64,000 bases of DNA from Diphasiastrum complanatum. Taxonomy: Eukaryota > Streptophyta > Lycopodiopsida > Lycopodiales > Lycopodiaceae. The notes below the pieces were generated by a model. The model worked only from the letters and a program-made list of their open reading frames with translations. It did not search any database and had not been told where the DNA came from. Each line of letters opens with the position of its first letter. Position 1 is the first letter of the stretch. The stretch spans positions 47,030,191 to 47,094,190 of the forward strand of contig CM055098.1 in the NCBI GenBank assembly GCA_029204225.1. Direction: 5' to 3'. The translations under genes and the position numbers were made by a program. Shown here piece after piece: positions 1 to 10,937 of this stretch.

Positions 1-2635
1 TCAAGCCATAAAGTATAACTTCTTTGTGACATCAAATATAATTTCAAAAAGATATTGACAAAATAACCTTCAACTTGGTAATGTCCAAAAATTAAAAGAA
101 TAATTAAAGTTGTATAATTCTGAATCAGTAATGACGAAATATATCATATTAAAAGTAAGGTGAAAGCACGCGATTTCCATTTAAAGATATAAAAGATCCA
201 AAAATGAGAGCAAATACTATACAACAATATTTCCCATCAGAATAGAATACTCAAAACATGCAAATATTCAATGTTAATCTGCATCATATGCCTAAAAGAT
301 GAGGAATGTGCTTATGTTTATGGACCATGAGTTCATAGGGGTCCAAAATCAAGTATCACTAATATGCATTTGATCTTATCTTTAGAAAAAATTATATCTA
401 TTAAAGTTGGAGAAAATACCTGCTTGTTTTCTTTGAAAAAAAGCACTAGGTCCTTAATGTCCCATATGCAGTATGGGTTGGAGACTTTTAATCTTTCCAA
501 GGACGTCACAAACTTATGTGCTAACACAAAGGAAAAAAATTTTGTATCACCAATCCTGTCCCAAATAGTCGATAAACAAGTATTTAATCACTTTTCATTG
601 TAAACATTAAGACACTATGACAAAACATTTCAAAAATTCTAAAAATGCAAAGACTATAACTTGGATTCTTGAATTTATTTTTAACCAATTTATTCATCGT
701 GATGTAAAGACTATTAGGAACTCTTTACTATGTATTCTAACTTTCAGCAAGAATAGTGATTAAAAAAATCAAGCACCAAGTCTCCATACTAGTTGCGACA
801 TGACTCGTCTGATAGCTTATAATTTTGATATTCTTTAAGTTCTTGGAAATTCTCCCACTAATCTGATTCCCCTACTTATTGATGTGCATACAATGTTCGT
901 CATGGAAAATTGCTATGTGATTTCATCTTATGATGTCTATTTTGGACTTCTTGTGATACCATATCTTTCATCGGTTATAAAAATGGTATCAGAGCAGTTT
1001 CTTTGGCACATGAAAATTCTCTCTGGCAGTGAAGCTCACTTTCTCCGATGACTGATTGGATAGTATCTTTCTCCATTAGCGATCGAACCTTCTAGCCACA
1101 TTTTCTTCAACAATCCCCTTGGTCGGCACTCAATCTTCTTCAACTACTCATTTTTCTTCCAGCAATCATTGGATTAGTCTCTACTCCTCCTGGTGATCCA
1201 CTTCTTCGATCTTCTCTCCACCAAAAATTGATGTAGATGAACTCTTTTGCCAATGATCCACCTCCAAGTCATCTATTTGATCAAACAAGTGAGTTTGTTA
1301 TTTTTAGGATCATCTTACAAATCCTCTTCACTTCCTTCTATTGTCAATGATTAGGCTATTGGAGGCCTTCTATCAATGATCCATCTAACAAATGAATTCT
1401 TTCAATTATTTATCTCCAAAAGCAATTCATGTAGTCAGTACAATCAACCACACTAAGTCAATCCTTCGATTACTTCCACATTCACCCAAATGATGAATTG
1501 GCTTGCTACATGCATGTAAAGTACAATCATACAAGTCAAAGAAATCCACAGTGCATGTTCACACTTTATTAAATGCCATATTTTTTTTACAGTCAAGAAT
1601 ATGCAGGGAACAATCCCAAGGTGTAACATTATGAGACCCTTTGCAATCCTAGCACCCTTGCGCTCTAATCCTCAAGCTTTTGATTGATGCTCACTTGTCC
1701 CAAGCCAGAAGCCATTTTGTTTACCCAAAATCCGTTTCTTACCTCGAGCTCCATTTCTACTAGCTAGGTATGAAGACTGATCCCTTCCATCTTATGCATA
1801 CTTGTTCCTTTATGTGCCTGCAACAAATGCTCCACAAGGGTAAGGTGCCAAGGGTTCTACATTATTCACGTATTCCTTATCGCTAGTGGGCTGAGCCTTA
1901 GCAGTCACTTAGGCCCCAACCTACCTGCTAATTACATTGAGTTCATGTTTAACACATATGGTCACGCAGTCATTTGGCATGACCCAACATATTAGCAGGC
2001 CCATATACCTCCAGTGGGGGACAGAAAGGAATCTTCCTCTTGAAGGCTCTTATCCTAACCTTCAAAATCCCATAGTCTATAGATAGTCATTACTGACTGT
2101 CGTTTTTGTACACAATTATAGAAATTGAGAGCTTCTTCAAACGAGCATGACTAAGAGGCAATGTTCCTAATGTAGGAGGGCCCACTAACCAGTTTATTGT
2201 TAATTGTTCAAAGTATCTTAGTTATGATAATCATTTTGTTATTTATTGATCTAGTCTCAAGTGTATACAGTTCTATAGTTTGTGTGATTCTCTGGATGCG
2301 TTCTCAGTGCTAATGCTAGCAAAACTTGACACAGCCTCCCACAGTACACTAAAAGCAAATCCTTGTTTAGTTACTTTGAAGACAGCCCTTGTGTTATCTT
2401 CGAAACTTAAGAGGGATGAAACTGCTTAAATCACAGAGGTAGACGAATTTACAAGCTATCCTATCCTCTATTAAGGAATTTCAGCAGATTTTGGGTAAGT
2501 AGCTCTGTAAGCGAGGATTAGATATAAGCAAAAGTGACTCCAGGATAATGTAGTATTATTACGATTAGTTCAAATGTCTTATACCTTCTGAAAAGTGTAT
2601 AACAAATTGCTTTCAAGAATAAGGTTAGTTGGATG
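1..2635. other. Gene-free stretch
   Basis: No coding region is recognisable on either strand: frames are short, AT-rich and lack known motifs. The only structured signal is a copia-type primer-binding-site match at 984-995, listed separately. Sequence after it (about 1000-1500) is C/T-rich and non-coding and could be the decayed leader of an old retroelement. This is inference. Confidence 0.6.
984..995 (+). other. Possible retrotransposon primer-binding site
   Basis: TGGTATCAGAGC matches the initiator-methionine tRNA primer-binding site used by plant copia elements, and the same site follows clear LTRs elsewhere in this window. Here the preceding bases do not end in CA and no paired LTR was found. 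It may be a relic or a chance match. Confidence 0.35.
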
Positions 2636-2829
2636 GATGAATATAGGTCAATGTACTAGGCTGTTCCAAATTTTAACATGAATGATTAGTTGAATGGTTG
2701 GCAGTGCTACATCTATATCTATTTGGGTGCAAGTTCTATCGATGAATATAGGTCAATGTACTAGGTTGTTCCAAATTTTAACATGGCTGGCAGTGCTACA
2801 TCTATATCTATTTGGGTGCAACTTCTATT
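2636..2829. repeat. Tandem duplication, two units of about 105 and 89 bp
   Basis: A unit starting GATGAATATAGGTCAATGTA occurs at 2636-2740 and again at 2741-2829. The copies differ by a few substitutions and by a 16-bp stretch present only in the first (around 2686-2701). The copies are directly adjacent. Confidence 0.9.
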
Positions 2830-3202
2830 GCTGGTCCTCCATAGGCATGCAGATTCCAGAATGGCAAGTATATGATCTGCATGCAGCCTGTATACCAGCA
2901 TTTCTGCACCAGTGCATCATGCGTGGGAAAGGATAGGGATAAGCTTCAAGGAGGGGACAAGCCATTTGCTAGGGTCCAGCCAGCAATTTAAAGGGTATCT
3001 AGGAGTTGATACATGTAACAAACTAATCAAAGTATCGCACTTATGAATCTGTGATAGGCAGGTTAGGCAACTGTTGGCATACCTCAAATACTCAATACTG
3101 GAAAGTGGATGTACTAGGTCGTCATGAAAGTATGGTTGCAAACTATTGTTTCATAATAAAATGCTACAATCAAGACAGACAAGAAAGGTCATGGAAAGCT
3201 TT

Positions 3203-3536
3203 CTAGCCACACCTTTCCGCAAGTTGAGCAGGGTTACTCAGAGTCTCTGCCAGTCTCACAAAAGTTTTCATCGCCATCTCCAGGGCTTCTTGCTTCTCCT
3301 GCAAAACAATTGCAGAAGATAAGGTCCTCCTATAATCCACAGGGCATCAAATCAGCCAGCATAGCCTAAGATGTCTTTGCAAACACATCCTGACAGATGA
3401 TAATGTAGTCCTTCACCTCCTCGGAATCCGAAGACTGAAAAACCTTCCAGGATCTCTTAAATTCTTCAATGGTCGCATCTTGCTGGCTGTAGTCATAATC
3501 TGGACTGTCCCTCAGATTCTCTTTCTCGTAGTGCAT
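3203..3536 (-). pseudogene. Broken C-terminal gene fragment, unknown protein
   Basis: Read on the minus strand from an ATG at 3536, about 56 codons are open (MHYEKENLRDSP... to ...CQDVFAKTS). Then comes a TAG at 3368-3366, where neighbouring sense suggests an original CAG. The frame continues as AMLADLMP, shifts once near 3350, and runs on as VDYRRTLSSAIVLQEKQEA... to ...AQLAERCG and a TAG stop at 3205-3203. Composition is protein-like: charged, helix-prone and with little low complexity. I do not recognise the family. One stop and one frameshift over about 110 codons indicate a decayed 3' gene end, or a retrocopy since no intron is needed. Part could be a 3' exon of a gene whose upstream exons were not found; nothing convincing lies between 3540 and 5600. 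Confidence 0.5.
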
Positions 3537-3900
3537 CCCTCACTATCACGGATGATGGTCTTTAACAAATTGACGTTGATTGGACTTTGCATCCTATAGG
3601 CTTTAAGTTTTGTGTCAAGGCAACATGATTTCAAGGAAATTGCTGACAACTTGGTGGAATGATCATGAAATGATCTATTATATCGAGATTCCAAAAAGCC
3701 TGTGCCTCTATGATAATGTCACCTTGGTTGATGATAGCAATGACAACGGAAAGCAGCTAAGAGTGGTGGATTGCAAGTTTCTCTTAGCTTTTAACTGTCA
3801 TGATCTGTGTCACGTGATTACTCTAGTACCGATATGACGATTCCTTTACAGACCATTCCTCTACTGCTCGCCCGCTTCCCTACGCGTTTCTGTTCTGCCT

Positions 3901-3970
3901 GCTTTCGCCTGAAGAATTTAATCTAACTTCCAATTGCTTTCGCCTGAAGAATTTAATCTAACTTCCAATT
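3901..3970. repeat. Perfect 35-bp tandem duplication
   Basis: The unit beginning GCTTTCGCCTGAAGAATTTA is present twice head to tail (3901-3935 and 3936-3970) with no differences, so the duplication is recent. Confidence 0.95.
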
Positions 3971-4109
3971 GTTCCAATCAATCGATTGCCAGGATATATC
4001 ATACTCTAGTGTGGTGGCTATGAGTCTAACGAAGTCCATCGATACTTCAAATGTATTTTCCGTACACGTCAAATACATAGAACCAACTAATCCTTCACCT
4101 GTTATTGGC

Positions 4110-4245
4110 ACAGATTATGAAGGCCTTTAGAGGTGATTTCGGTCGAAATTAGCGGAGTCAATCTTCATACCAAATAACACAGATTATGAAGGCCTTTAGA
4201 GGTGATTTCAGTCGAAATTAGCGGAGTCAATCTTCAAACCAATCG
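4110..4245. repeat. 68-bp tandem duplication
   Basis: The unit beginning CACAGATTATGAAGGCCTTT occurs at 4110-4177 and 4178-4245 with only about three differences. It lies 140 bp from the 35-bp duplication. Confidence 0.93.
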
Positions 4246-5937
4246 GCTAAGCATCTTTGCCCTGGCGCCTTCATTCACAGTGCACACGTTGCGTATAATA
4301 CTGGAATAGCATAAGTGGCTTACAGTGTGGAGAAACAATCAAGAGGTTACAAGTCCTTTGCCAATTTAATTGCCACGACTCCAATGAATTGTCAGTACTT
4401 CCTTCAATACATACAAGTTGCAAACATCTCTCTTAAATATGGTTGTCCAATTCCAGTCACTTAAATGGCTTAATGACTGTCAAATGTTCTTTGAAGGCCC
4501 AAAAACCCTAAACTCCAACCTCAATCTGGCTATGCTCCAGGATAAGTAATCCCCCTATTTCAATTATCGATAGAAAAAGATTCTTTTGTTTTGTGTAGAG
4601 GTTTCTGCGGAAGCCATATATCACACAACAACGATTTAATCTGCTTCTGCGCAGGCATGCAGAACTTCATAATAAAATCCAACAGGACAGATTCTGAGAA
4701 TACTCTGCACTCTTGTTCAACAAGTACAGCTAACATATTCAGATTCCAATTGATATACACAAACTTGTTCATGTACACTTTTCAACATCATGCCTTCACT
4801 ATGTGCTGCACCTTTTCCTTAATTTTTAGCCGAACTCCTCCTTTGGTTCATACAATTCTTAAGATTTTCAGAATACAAAAATAGACACAATTATAATAAG
4901 GCTGCGTTCTGCCAATCCACAAATGGTATGAAAATCACGATCCGCTGTTTTTAGGAATCGTTTACAGTACTAACTACATATATATCTGCACATTCATGAG
5001 TTGTTCATCCACGAAAGCAACAGTATACGCAGAACTTCACGTCAAATGCTTCGCATAACGTTCATTGGATACTGGAAAACAAGCCAATAACTTAGCGCTC
5101 AAGCTGCTTGATTCTCGTTTGCAAAAAGCTGGAAAAGCCTTGAACAATAGTTAAGTATGAGCTGAATCAATATTGTTGCTTGCTGTAACCGCATTGCAAA
5201 GAAATTCCTAGACATCATTAACCACTTGCAGAGTTGCCATGCAACGGCCATGTCGATGGCACGTTGAAGCCAGAGATCCGGATGCGCGGCAATCCGTTTT
5301 GACGCATGAGCCAAGCAATAACTGGAGGTGATTCCATGCCAAACCCTAGATCCATAACAAACAAATGCTGGTGGCATAGTAAAAGTAGAGGATAATAATA
5401 AGAGGTCAGAGAAGCGCTCGTCAGGACGCATGCACGTTTGTGTCGTAGTTGGTGGAGGAGAAGAAGATGACGATGATGCAAAACACGAATTAATGAAGAG
5501 GAAAGAAAATTTTGGCGAGAGAGAATAGAGAGGGTGGCGAAATGCTTCGTTCATGCTTTATGGTGTGCACGACGCCATTATTAATAAAATCCAACGCAAT
5601 CAATCAATAAACCTCCACAACGTGCTCGTCATCACCATAAGCTGCGTTCCCCCCAACGAGCTTTTGGGACTTATGGGAGGTAATGAGACTATGCAATGCT
5701 CAGCCTCTCTCGTATGTGCTTAGTGTACATATGCCTTATGTCTTGTATTTATATCTATATATTAGCAAAATGTGCTCGTCGATGGTGGCCGGCTAATGAT
5801 GTCTATGTGTATGAATGGATTTGTGTGTTGAATGGATTTGTGTGTTTGTGTGAGTGTTTTATATGAGTGTGCATGTGCATGCATTGATTTTTTGTGTGCA
5901 TATGTATGAGTGTGCATGCATGTGATAGAGGGCGCAC
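4246..5937. other. Gene-free stretch with one doubtful open frame
   Basis: A minus-strand frame of 151 codons (5554-5099) is open but starts with a Ser/Pro/Thr-rich stretch, has no recognisable domain, and overlaps an alternative open frame of 87 codons. It could be the 5' end of an unknown minus-strand gene. I see no downstream exons, no donor site I would defend and no homology, so it is not called as a gene. From 5810 to 5930 the DNA is GT-rich simple sequence. Confidence 0.4.
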
Positions 5938-5957
5938 TAGAGAGAGAGAGAGAGAGA
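5938..5957. repeat. (GA)n microsatellite
   Basis: Ten GA units directly abut the left end of the LTR fragment that starts at 5958. Confidence 0.9.
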
Positions 5958-6345
5958 TGTTAGATTTCTTATGCTCAGCCTTAAACAAATCGTTCAAGTA
6001 ATGAGCATCCTGAAAACCAAAGGCTGACTACATATTTCGGGCCTTCACATTTTTTTCCCTTTGAGATTTTTGTGTCTTAAATGTTTTTTAGGCACCTTCG
6101 CCTTTTTTGCACCTTCACAAAAAATGCGACACAGTGGCCAAAATGCCTTGGAATCCATTTTAGGACCACCTTCGTCTTTTTCGCATTTTCCCTGCCTTCG
6201 CTCTGCACCTTCGTCTTTTTCGCATTTTCTCTGCCTTCGATCTAAAGGCATCTTCGTCTTTTTCACATTTTTCCACCTCCACTCTAAAGGCACCTTCAGG
6301 ATTTACATACCTTCAGTCTAAGGGCACCTTCGGGTTTTTCGGGTT
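5958..6345 (+). mobile_element. Copia family A LTR fragment (solo)
   Basis: The sequence starts TGTTAGATTTCTTATGCTCA and matches, in inverted orientation, the 3' LTR of the family A element at 39044-38757. Matching includes the string of CACCTTCG and TTTTTCGCATTTT motifs. No coding region or polypurine tract adjoins it, so it is a solo or truncated LTR. The right boundary is approximate: similarity to other copies cannot be followed past about 6250. From 6346 to about 6530 the DNA is of unresolved origin. Confidence 0.75.
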
Positions 6346-6529
6346 TTTCCCAACAGTGGCAGACCGACGTCGCCAACTTATCATCAACCCTAAAACACCT
6401 GGACCGCTAAATATCCCAAGGGCGGTTGCCCACTTTGTACGTACACAAATGATGGGACAAGGGAGATAAAAGAACGCGAACGAAGAAGAGAGCAGAAATA
6501 TTGTAGAACAACTGCCCAACAAGATCTTA

Positions 6530-7708
6530 AAAAATTAATTCATACTCTAAAATAAGAGTACAGTCCACCGAAGAGATTAGAGATGGTTTGTATGTGGTAC
6601 TATTGAAATCAGATTCAACGTGAAGTATAGTTCTGAAATCAATGGAAGAGAAAATGATAACGTGAGTTCCTCAGGCATCAAAGACAGCCATCATCTGATC
6701 AGAAACTGAGGAGTCGTAGACGTCCGTGTTCTGATCAGAGTGAGTAAACAAGCGCGATCAAACAACAATGAAAGTGCATTCAATCACAACAAGCATTCAT
6801 CTACGTTGTACACATATAAAAGAAAGTTGTTGTTATATTACACTGAAGCACAATACAAAATAGCAATTACAACCAAAATTGATGGCATGATTGGGAGGCT
6901 CAAATAATGTGTCTCATGGACGGAACAGCCCGTAATCTGTGCTTGGATGATCTATTTATAAACTTCATCCGTGTATTAATTACATTGAATGCTTGTCACC
7001 TAATTAGGAAAGCCGTTGTACTTGAAAGTACATGGCTTCTGTGACAATTGTACACAGTATTTACGGTCAATAATTCAGCATCGTTGACACGGACGAGGAT
7101 GTTGCTGGAACATTCCTCGTTTATTTTAGACAACCTTCGAGATTTTTCTCTCTCTTCGCATTTTTTGCAAGAAGCCGAAGGTGCCCTCAAAAAGGCGGTG
7201 ATGTCTTTAAAATAGTTTAACGCATGAAAATAGATGACCTTCGGGATTTTCTCTCTCTTCGCATTTTTCGCAAAGCGACGAAGGTGTGTTAATAGCAGAT
7301 AAACTTTTGAAATATGTAAGTGTCGCATTTCAGGAAAATGCGAAAACGACGCAGTTGTTGAAAACACAGTGTATTTCTGCAAACTTGTTCTATATGCAAG
7401 TTTTGTGGAAGTCCTTGAAGATGGCCAAGTCTTCAATGACTTCAAGTTATTAAACTTGACATCTGAACTTTGAAATTATGACAGGATTGGTTACCCTTTG
7501 CTGGAGATCAACCAGAAGCCCGTTGTAAGTGTTCTTCAAATAATTGGGTGTCTAAGTTTGTGATTCCTGCAAGTATTAGATGAGCAGACGTAGAACCAAA
7601 GTTGGTTTCACCTGACCCTAGATCAGTAATCAATAAACATGCAGGAAGAATCATGAAATAGAAATCAGTCATTCACCAAGGAGGCAACTGTGAGCTTGAT
7701 TTTCAACA
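6530..7708 (-). mobile_element. Copia family B 3' LTR
   Basis: On the minus strand the LTR begins TGTTGAAAATCAAGCTCACA at 7708, directly after a polypurine tract. A second, plus-strand copy starts at 53018 and is similar over about 500 bp. The LTR contains paired CGAAGGT and TTCGCATTTTTCGC motifs (7133-7353) roughly 180-400 bp upstream of a TATA box at 6963-6952. The far end (about 6530) is approximate because no second full copy is present. Confidence 0.8.
6952..6963 (-). promoter_or_regulatory. TATA box of family B LTR
   Basis: GTTTATAAATAG on the minus strand, inside the LTR and in the right orientation to drive a minus-strand element. It is inferred from sequence and position only. Confidence 0.55.
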
Positions 7709-7720
7709 GTCCCCCTTAAG
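7709..7720 (-). other. Polypurine tract of copia B
   Basis: CTTAAGGGGGAC on the minus strand directly precedes the LTR start TGTTG. This is the expected plus-strand primer site at the 3' end of an LTR retrotransposon. Confidence 0.85.
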
Positions 7721-7721
7721 C

Positions 7722-8300
7722 TCACGGTTGGTGCAGGTCCAGCTTGTTGAAGAATTTCTGGTGCTTGATCTTGGGAAGCGCTTTGTTGAAGATGTCTGCG
7801 AATTTCTGTTGTGGAGCAGTATTGAAGGATCCTGAGAAAACTTTCTCCCGAATGAAATGATACTGGATTTCTATGTGCTTGGATTTACCATAAAATCTAG
7901 GATTCCGTGACAGTGAAATACAGGTGGTAGTATTAAACTGAGTGTAATGTAGGTCGTGAAGTAATAACTTGATCCATAAAGCTTCTTTTGAAGCTTGACA
8001 TGCTACGATGTACTCTGCCTCTATCGAAGAAAGTGCAACTGATTTCTGCTTTCTTGAGTTCCACGAAATCGGTCCCCCTACCAGATAGAAACAAAACTCG
8101 GAGGTAGATTTTCTGATAGAGACTGTTCCTCCCCAATCTGAGTCGGAGTAGCCTCGCAAGACGAGTGGGTCGATAGCATTTCCATCGTAACATAAGATGT
8201 GATCTAAACTTCCCTAAATATATCTCATCACTCTCTTTAATGCTTTCCAATGAGAGATCCTAGGCTTAGACATGAATTGACTTAACGTGCTAATAGTGTA
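7722..8300 (-). pseudogene. Copia B RT tail and RNase H remnant
   Basis: The minus strand encodes the last part of a copia polyprotein. Residues resembling STLSQFMSKPRISHWKALKR (end of RT/connection) lead, after one stop, into GYSDSDWGG, SWNSRKQKSVALSSIEAEY and KHIEIQYHFIREKV, the normal copia RNase H order. The conserved segment around YCDNQ, which supplies a catalytic aspartate, is missing: TTTCISLSRNP follows directly. Upstream of about 8300 the rest of pol is absent. The stop lies just before the polypurine tract, as usual for copia. The remnant is 3' terminal and not functional. Confidence 0.85.
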
Positions 8301-8569
8301 TGAGCTACCCCATCAGGGCAAAATACCACCTTCTACGAAGTTTCCTCACAGACCACTATATATCACCGACTCTCGACCGATGTTTTCTCCACAATACGAT
8401 GTGAAGAGAGTTCATTGCAGGAAGTGTGCCCTATCAAGCTTGGGTTTGTCGGTTTCTACTATACGATATGTGGTTTGTTTCATTGCTTATTGATGTTATC
8501 ATCTTTTGAAGTTATGTAATCTTTCTTTGTTGTGAGTAGAAAGTGTCCTCACTTCACAATAAGGATGAT

Positions 8570-9075
8570 AGCATATTGATAGCAATTTTATGTATGGTAG
8601 AAGGTCCAATGTCCAACGATGGACCATTTTCGAAAATTTTACTCACTTTATGTGATAGGTGCAGCGATGGACTAGTTTTGAAATTTCACACACTCTTTAT
8701 GATAAAGAATCCTACTAGCCAGCGATGGTTATGCCTCATACTTTTTACTTACTTCTAATAGCATATGCTCATGCTACATAAGCAACGATGGAGCATGTGT
8801 GGGTTTTTTTCATAGTTGTTGTCTCTGATCCTCTGATCGGCTCACCAGCGGTCTTTGACACATGTATACTATTGATAGCTTATCTAAACTTCCACAAAAC
8901 TCAAGTACCACGGCTGTTCCAACGAGCCATTTCATATATATGATTGAATGATAGTTTTTTGCTAATGATAACACATAGACATCACTGTTGTCCACAGCGA
9001 TGGATAGTCTGTCCGATTTGCTGTCTACTGATTAGTGAAAGGTCACTCTTAAGTCCACCAGCGATGGACCAACAC
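8570..9075. repeat. Degenerate array with repeated AGCGATGGA core
   Basis: A core close to CAGCGATGGAC recurs near 8616, 8663, 8721, 8784, 8996 and 9060. It is often followed by TTT-rich DNA and an ACTCACTTTATGTGAT-like segment. The first four are spaced about 45-65 bp. I see no coding potential. It looks like an old tandem array of about 55-bp units, but the units have diverged so far that borders are unclear. Confidence 0.5.
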
Positions 9076-9106
9076 ATGTTCTCATTCTATTATACAGAAC
9101 TACGGC

Positions 9107-9480
9107 TCAGAATCTTGCAAAATATCCCTTTGCAATGAAAACATCATTCTTCAAGATGAAACAAACACCATGCTTAAAGTGGACATCCAAACCACTTTCT
9201 AAGAGTAGACCAACACTGAGCATATTCTTGGTGATTGATGGTACATAAAGGATATTTTCTAGATCCATGCATTTTGAGGATTCTAGACACAAAAAGATGG
9301 TGCCAACACCATCTATCCTACACTCTTCATCATTTTTAGTAAAGACAAAAAATTTAGCATCATTGAAAGAGTGTTACTTGTGCTCTTAGCCTCTTGTAGC
9401 ATTCAAATGCATAATGCCCCTTCTTTCCACAAAAGAAGCATTTCTGCTTTGACTTGTCCTTTGCGCTTAATGCATCATCC
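9107..9480 (-). pseudogene. Copia C zinc knuckle and pre-integrase remnant
   Basis: On the minus strand the CCHC knuckle reads CFFCGKKGHYAFEC at about 9434-9393 (C-x2-C-x4-H-x4-C) and binds retroelement RNA in the family. Below it an open frame (9292-9107) contains LENILYVPSITKNMLSVG and SGLDVHFKHG, the conserved region between protease and integrase of copia elements. The protease DSG motif between them is not clear, so this part is deleted or frameshifted. Confidence 0.75.
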
Positions 9481-9625
9481 TCTTATTTGGCCTCCTTTGG
9501 ATGCTTCTTCTTTCCATTGGTCTTCTTTTTTCCCTTGAATGAGAAATTGGTTCTCTCATCACCATCATGCAAAGACAAGGAACTCATCCTAGATTTTGCA
9601 TGGAGCATTCTACACTCTTTAGCCA

Positions 9626-10190
9626 CTAATACACTCTGAAGTTTTCTATAGTTGGCAAAGTGTCTTGGATGGCAAAACTTTGGACCAAATTTGCAAAGTC
9701 ATCTCCTAGACCATTAAGAAAAATTTGTACAAGCACTCCATCATGAATCTTCTCTCCAATGGAAGCCAACTCCTTATTTAGAGACTTGATTCTGAGTACA
9801 TAATCTTGTGCACTCTCCTCACGTCTTTTCATGCTTTGCAAAATTTGATTTCTAAGCATGAGAACCCTCAAAGTGTTACTAGGTTCATAGATTGATTTTA
9901 AAGACTCCCAAGCCTCTCTAGCACTTTTACATGATGATATTTCTCTCAAAAGATCATTGCTCACATTCATTTTCACACAATGAAGTGCTAGCCTAGATAT
10001 CTTTTTGTATCTCACTAATTCATGTGCACCTAGAGGTTTATCTTCATCCTCAATCAGAAACTCATAAAGGTCTTGCAGCACCAAAAGTGACTCCATCATG
10101 ACCTTCCATATAGCATAATTTGTAGAATTCAATCTCTCACTAGCTTCTTTGCAGGTATGCTCCAGTAGATCTCTTCTTACTAGTGACTTC
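9626..10190 (-). pseudogene. Copia C gag
   Basis: The frame includes LNSTNYAIWKVMMESLL, DLYEFLIEDEDKPLGAHELV, REAWESLKSIYEPSNTLR and DYVLRIKSLNKELASIG, the UBN2-type gag of copia elements. It forms the nucleocapsid-like shell. Met at 10132 is the first in the open stretch, but the plus-strand homologue starts about 16 codons earlier (MGSIGAYLLEASERLN). In this copy the upstream part is shifted, so it is treated as damaged. It is open for 168 codons. Confidence 0.8.
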
Positions 10191-10240
10191 TACAAACAAT
10201 AAATAGATTTGATTGACTTAAAACTCGCAAAGGTCTCACA

Positions 10241-10501
10241 CTTGTATAATCATAGTTCTATCACTCCCTCACAAAGCTGAAATGAAGATAAGATGAAGTG
10301 AAAACTACTTTCAAACAAATCTTGCCAAGAAATGGATTTGATTGTCTCTAGAAACTCACTAAGGTATCTCTCTTGTACTATTTCACTCAAATTAGATTTC
10401 TAATCCAACAAATGGACTTATAATCTCAGTTCTAGCACTCCCTCACAAAGTTGGAATGAAGATAAGATGATGTGAAATCTACTTACAATCAAATCTTGCC
10501 A
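10241..10501. repeat. Duplicated segment in copia C leader
   Basis: An 85-bp stretch around CACTCCCTCACAAAG and GGAATGAAGATAAGATGA occurs at about 10241-10327 and again at about 10417-10501. The plus-strand element has one copy (about 14800-14900), so the duplication arose in this copy. Confidence 0.8.
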
Positions 10502-10924
10502 CTTTTGGCTATTTCTGGACAATAACATGACTAAATCTCCTTCACACTTTTTGATGTATTTTCAAAACCTGTAAAACAAGTTTACAGGACCTGATTTCAG
10601 CCTAGATTAATTAGAACTCATGACCCTAAGTCAAATCTAATCAATGGCACTCAATTTTGGTAGCTTATCCTAAGATTTCCACCAAAAATTACATCAAAAG
10701 CTCACAAATTGAATTTCTTTGGATCAAATGAATACCATGCATTAAATGCAAGTCCAGAGGTGCCCACATATGTGGACAGTACGGACTTGGACCCCTACCA
10801 AGTTTGGGATCAAATCTCCTCACCAAAATCAAGATTCTAGCTTGCCCTCTCAATACTAGTTTTTAGCACCAAAACTTGTTAAAAATGGATTTGCATTTGA
10901 TCAATGGCTTATGCTCTTGTATTT

Positions 10925-10937
10925 GGATCTGATACCA
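10925..10937 (-). other. Primer-binding site, copia C remnant
   Basis: TGGTATCAGATCC on the minus strand directly follows the LTR end CTTTCACA. It matches the initiator-Met tRNA site with one change. Confidence 0.85.

Noticed and set aside
984..995. tRNA gene signals at TGGTATCAGAGC sites
   Set aside because: These are primer-binding sites complementary to a tRNA 3' end. No cloverleaf or A/B boxes surround any of them; no tRNA gene was recognised in the window.
5099..5554. 151-codon minus-strand frame as a host gene
   Set aside because: Ser-rich start, no known domain, a competing frame of similar quality overlaps it, and no further exons were seen. Left as a doubtful frame in the gene-free entry.
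6045..6321. Overlapping open frames on both strands rich in Lys/Glu or Phe/Ser
   Set aside because: They arise from the repeated CACCTTCG and TTTTTCGCATTTT words of the LTR fragment; no start context, domain or partner supports a gene.
8570..9075. CRISPR-like array
   Set aside because: Repeats are short, degenerate and irregular, and the DNA is plant nuclear sequence.
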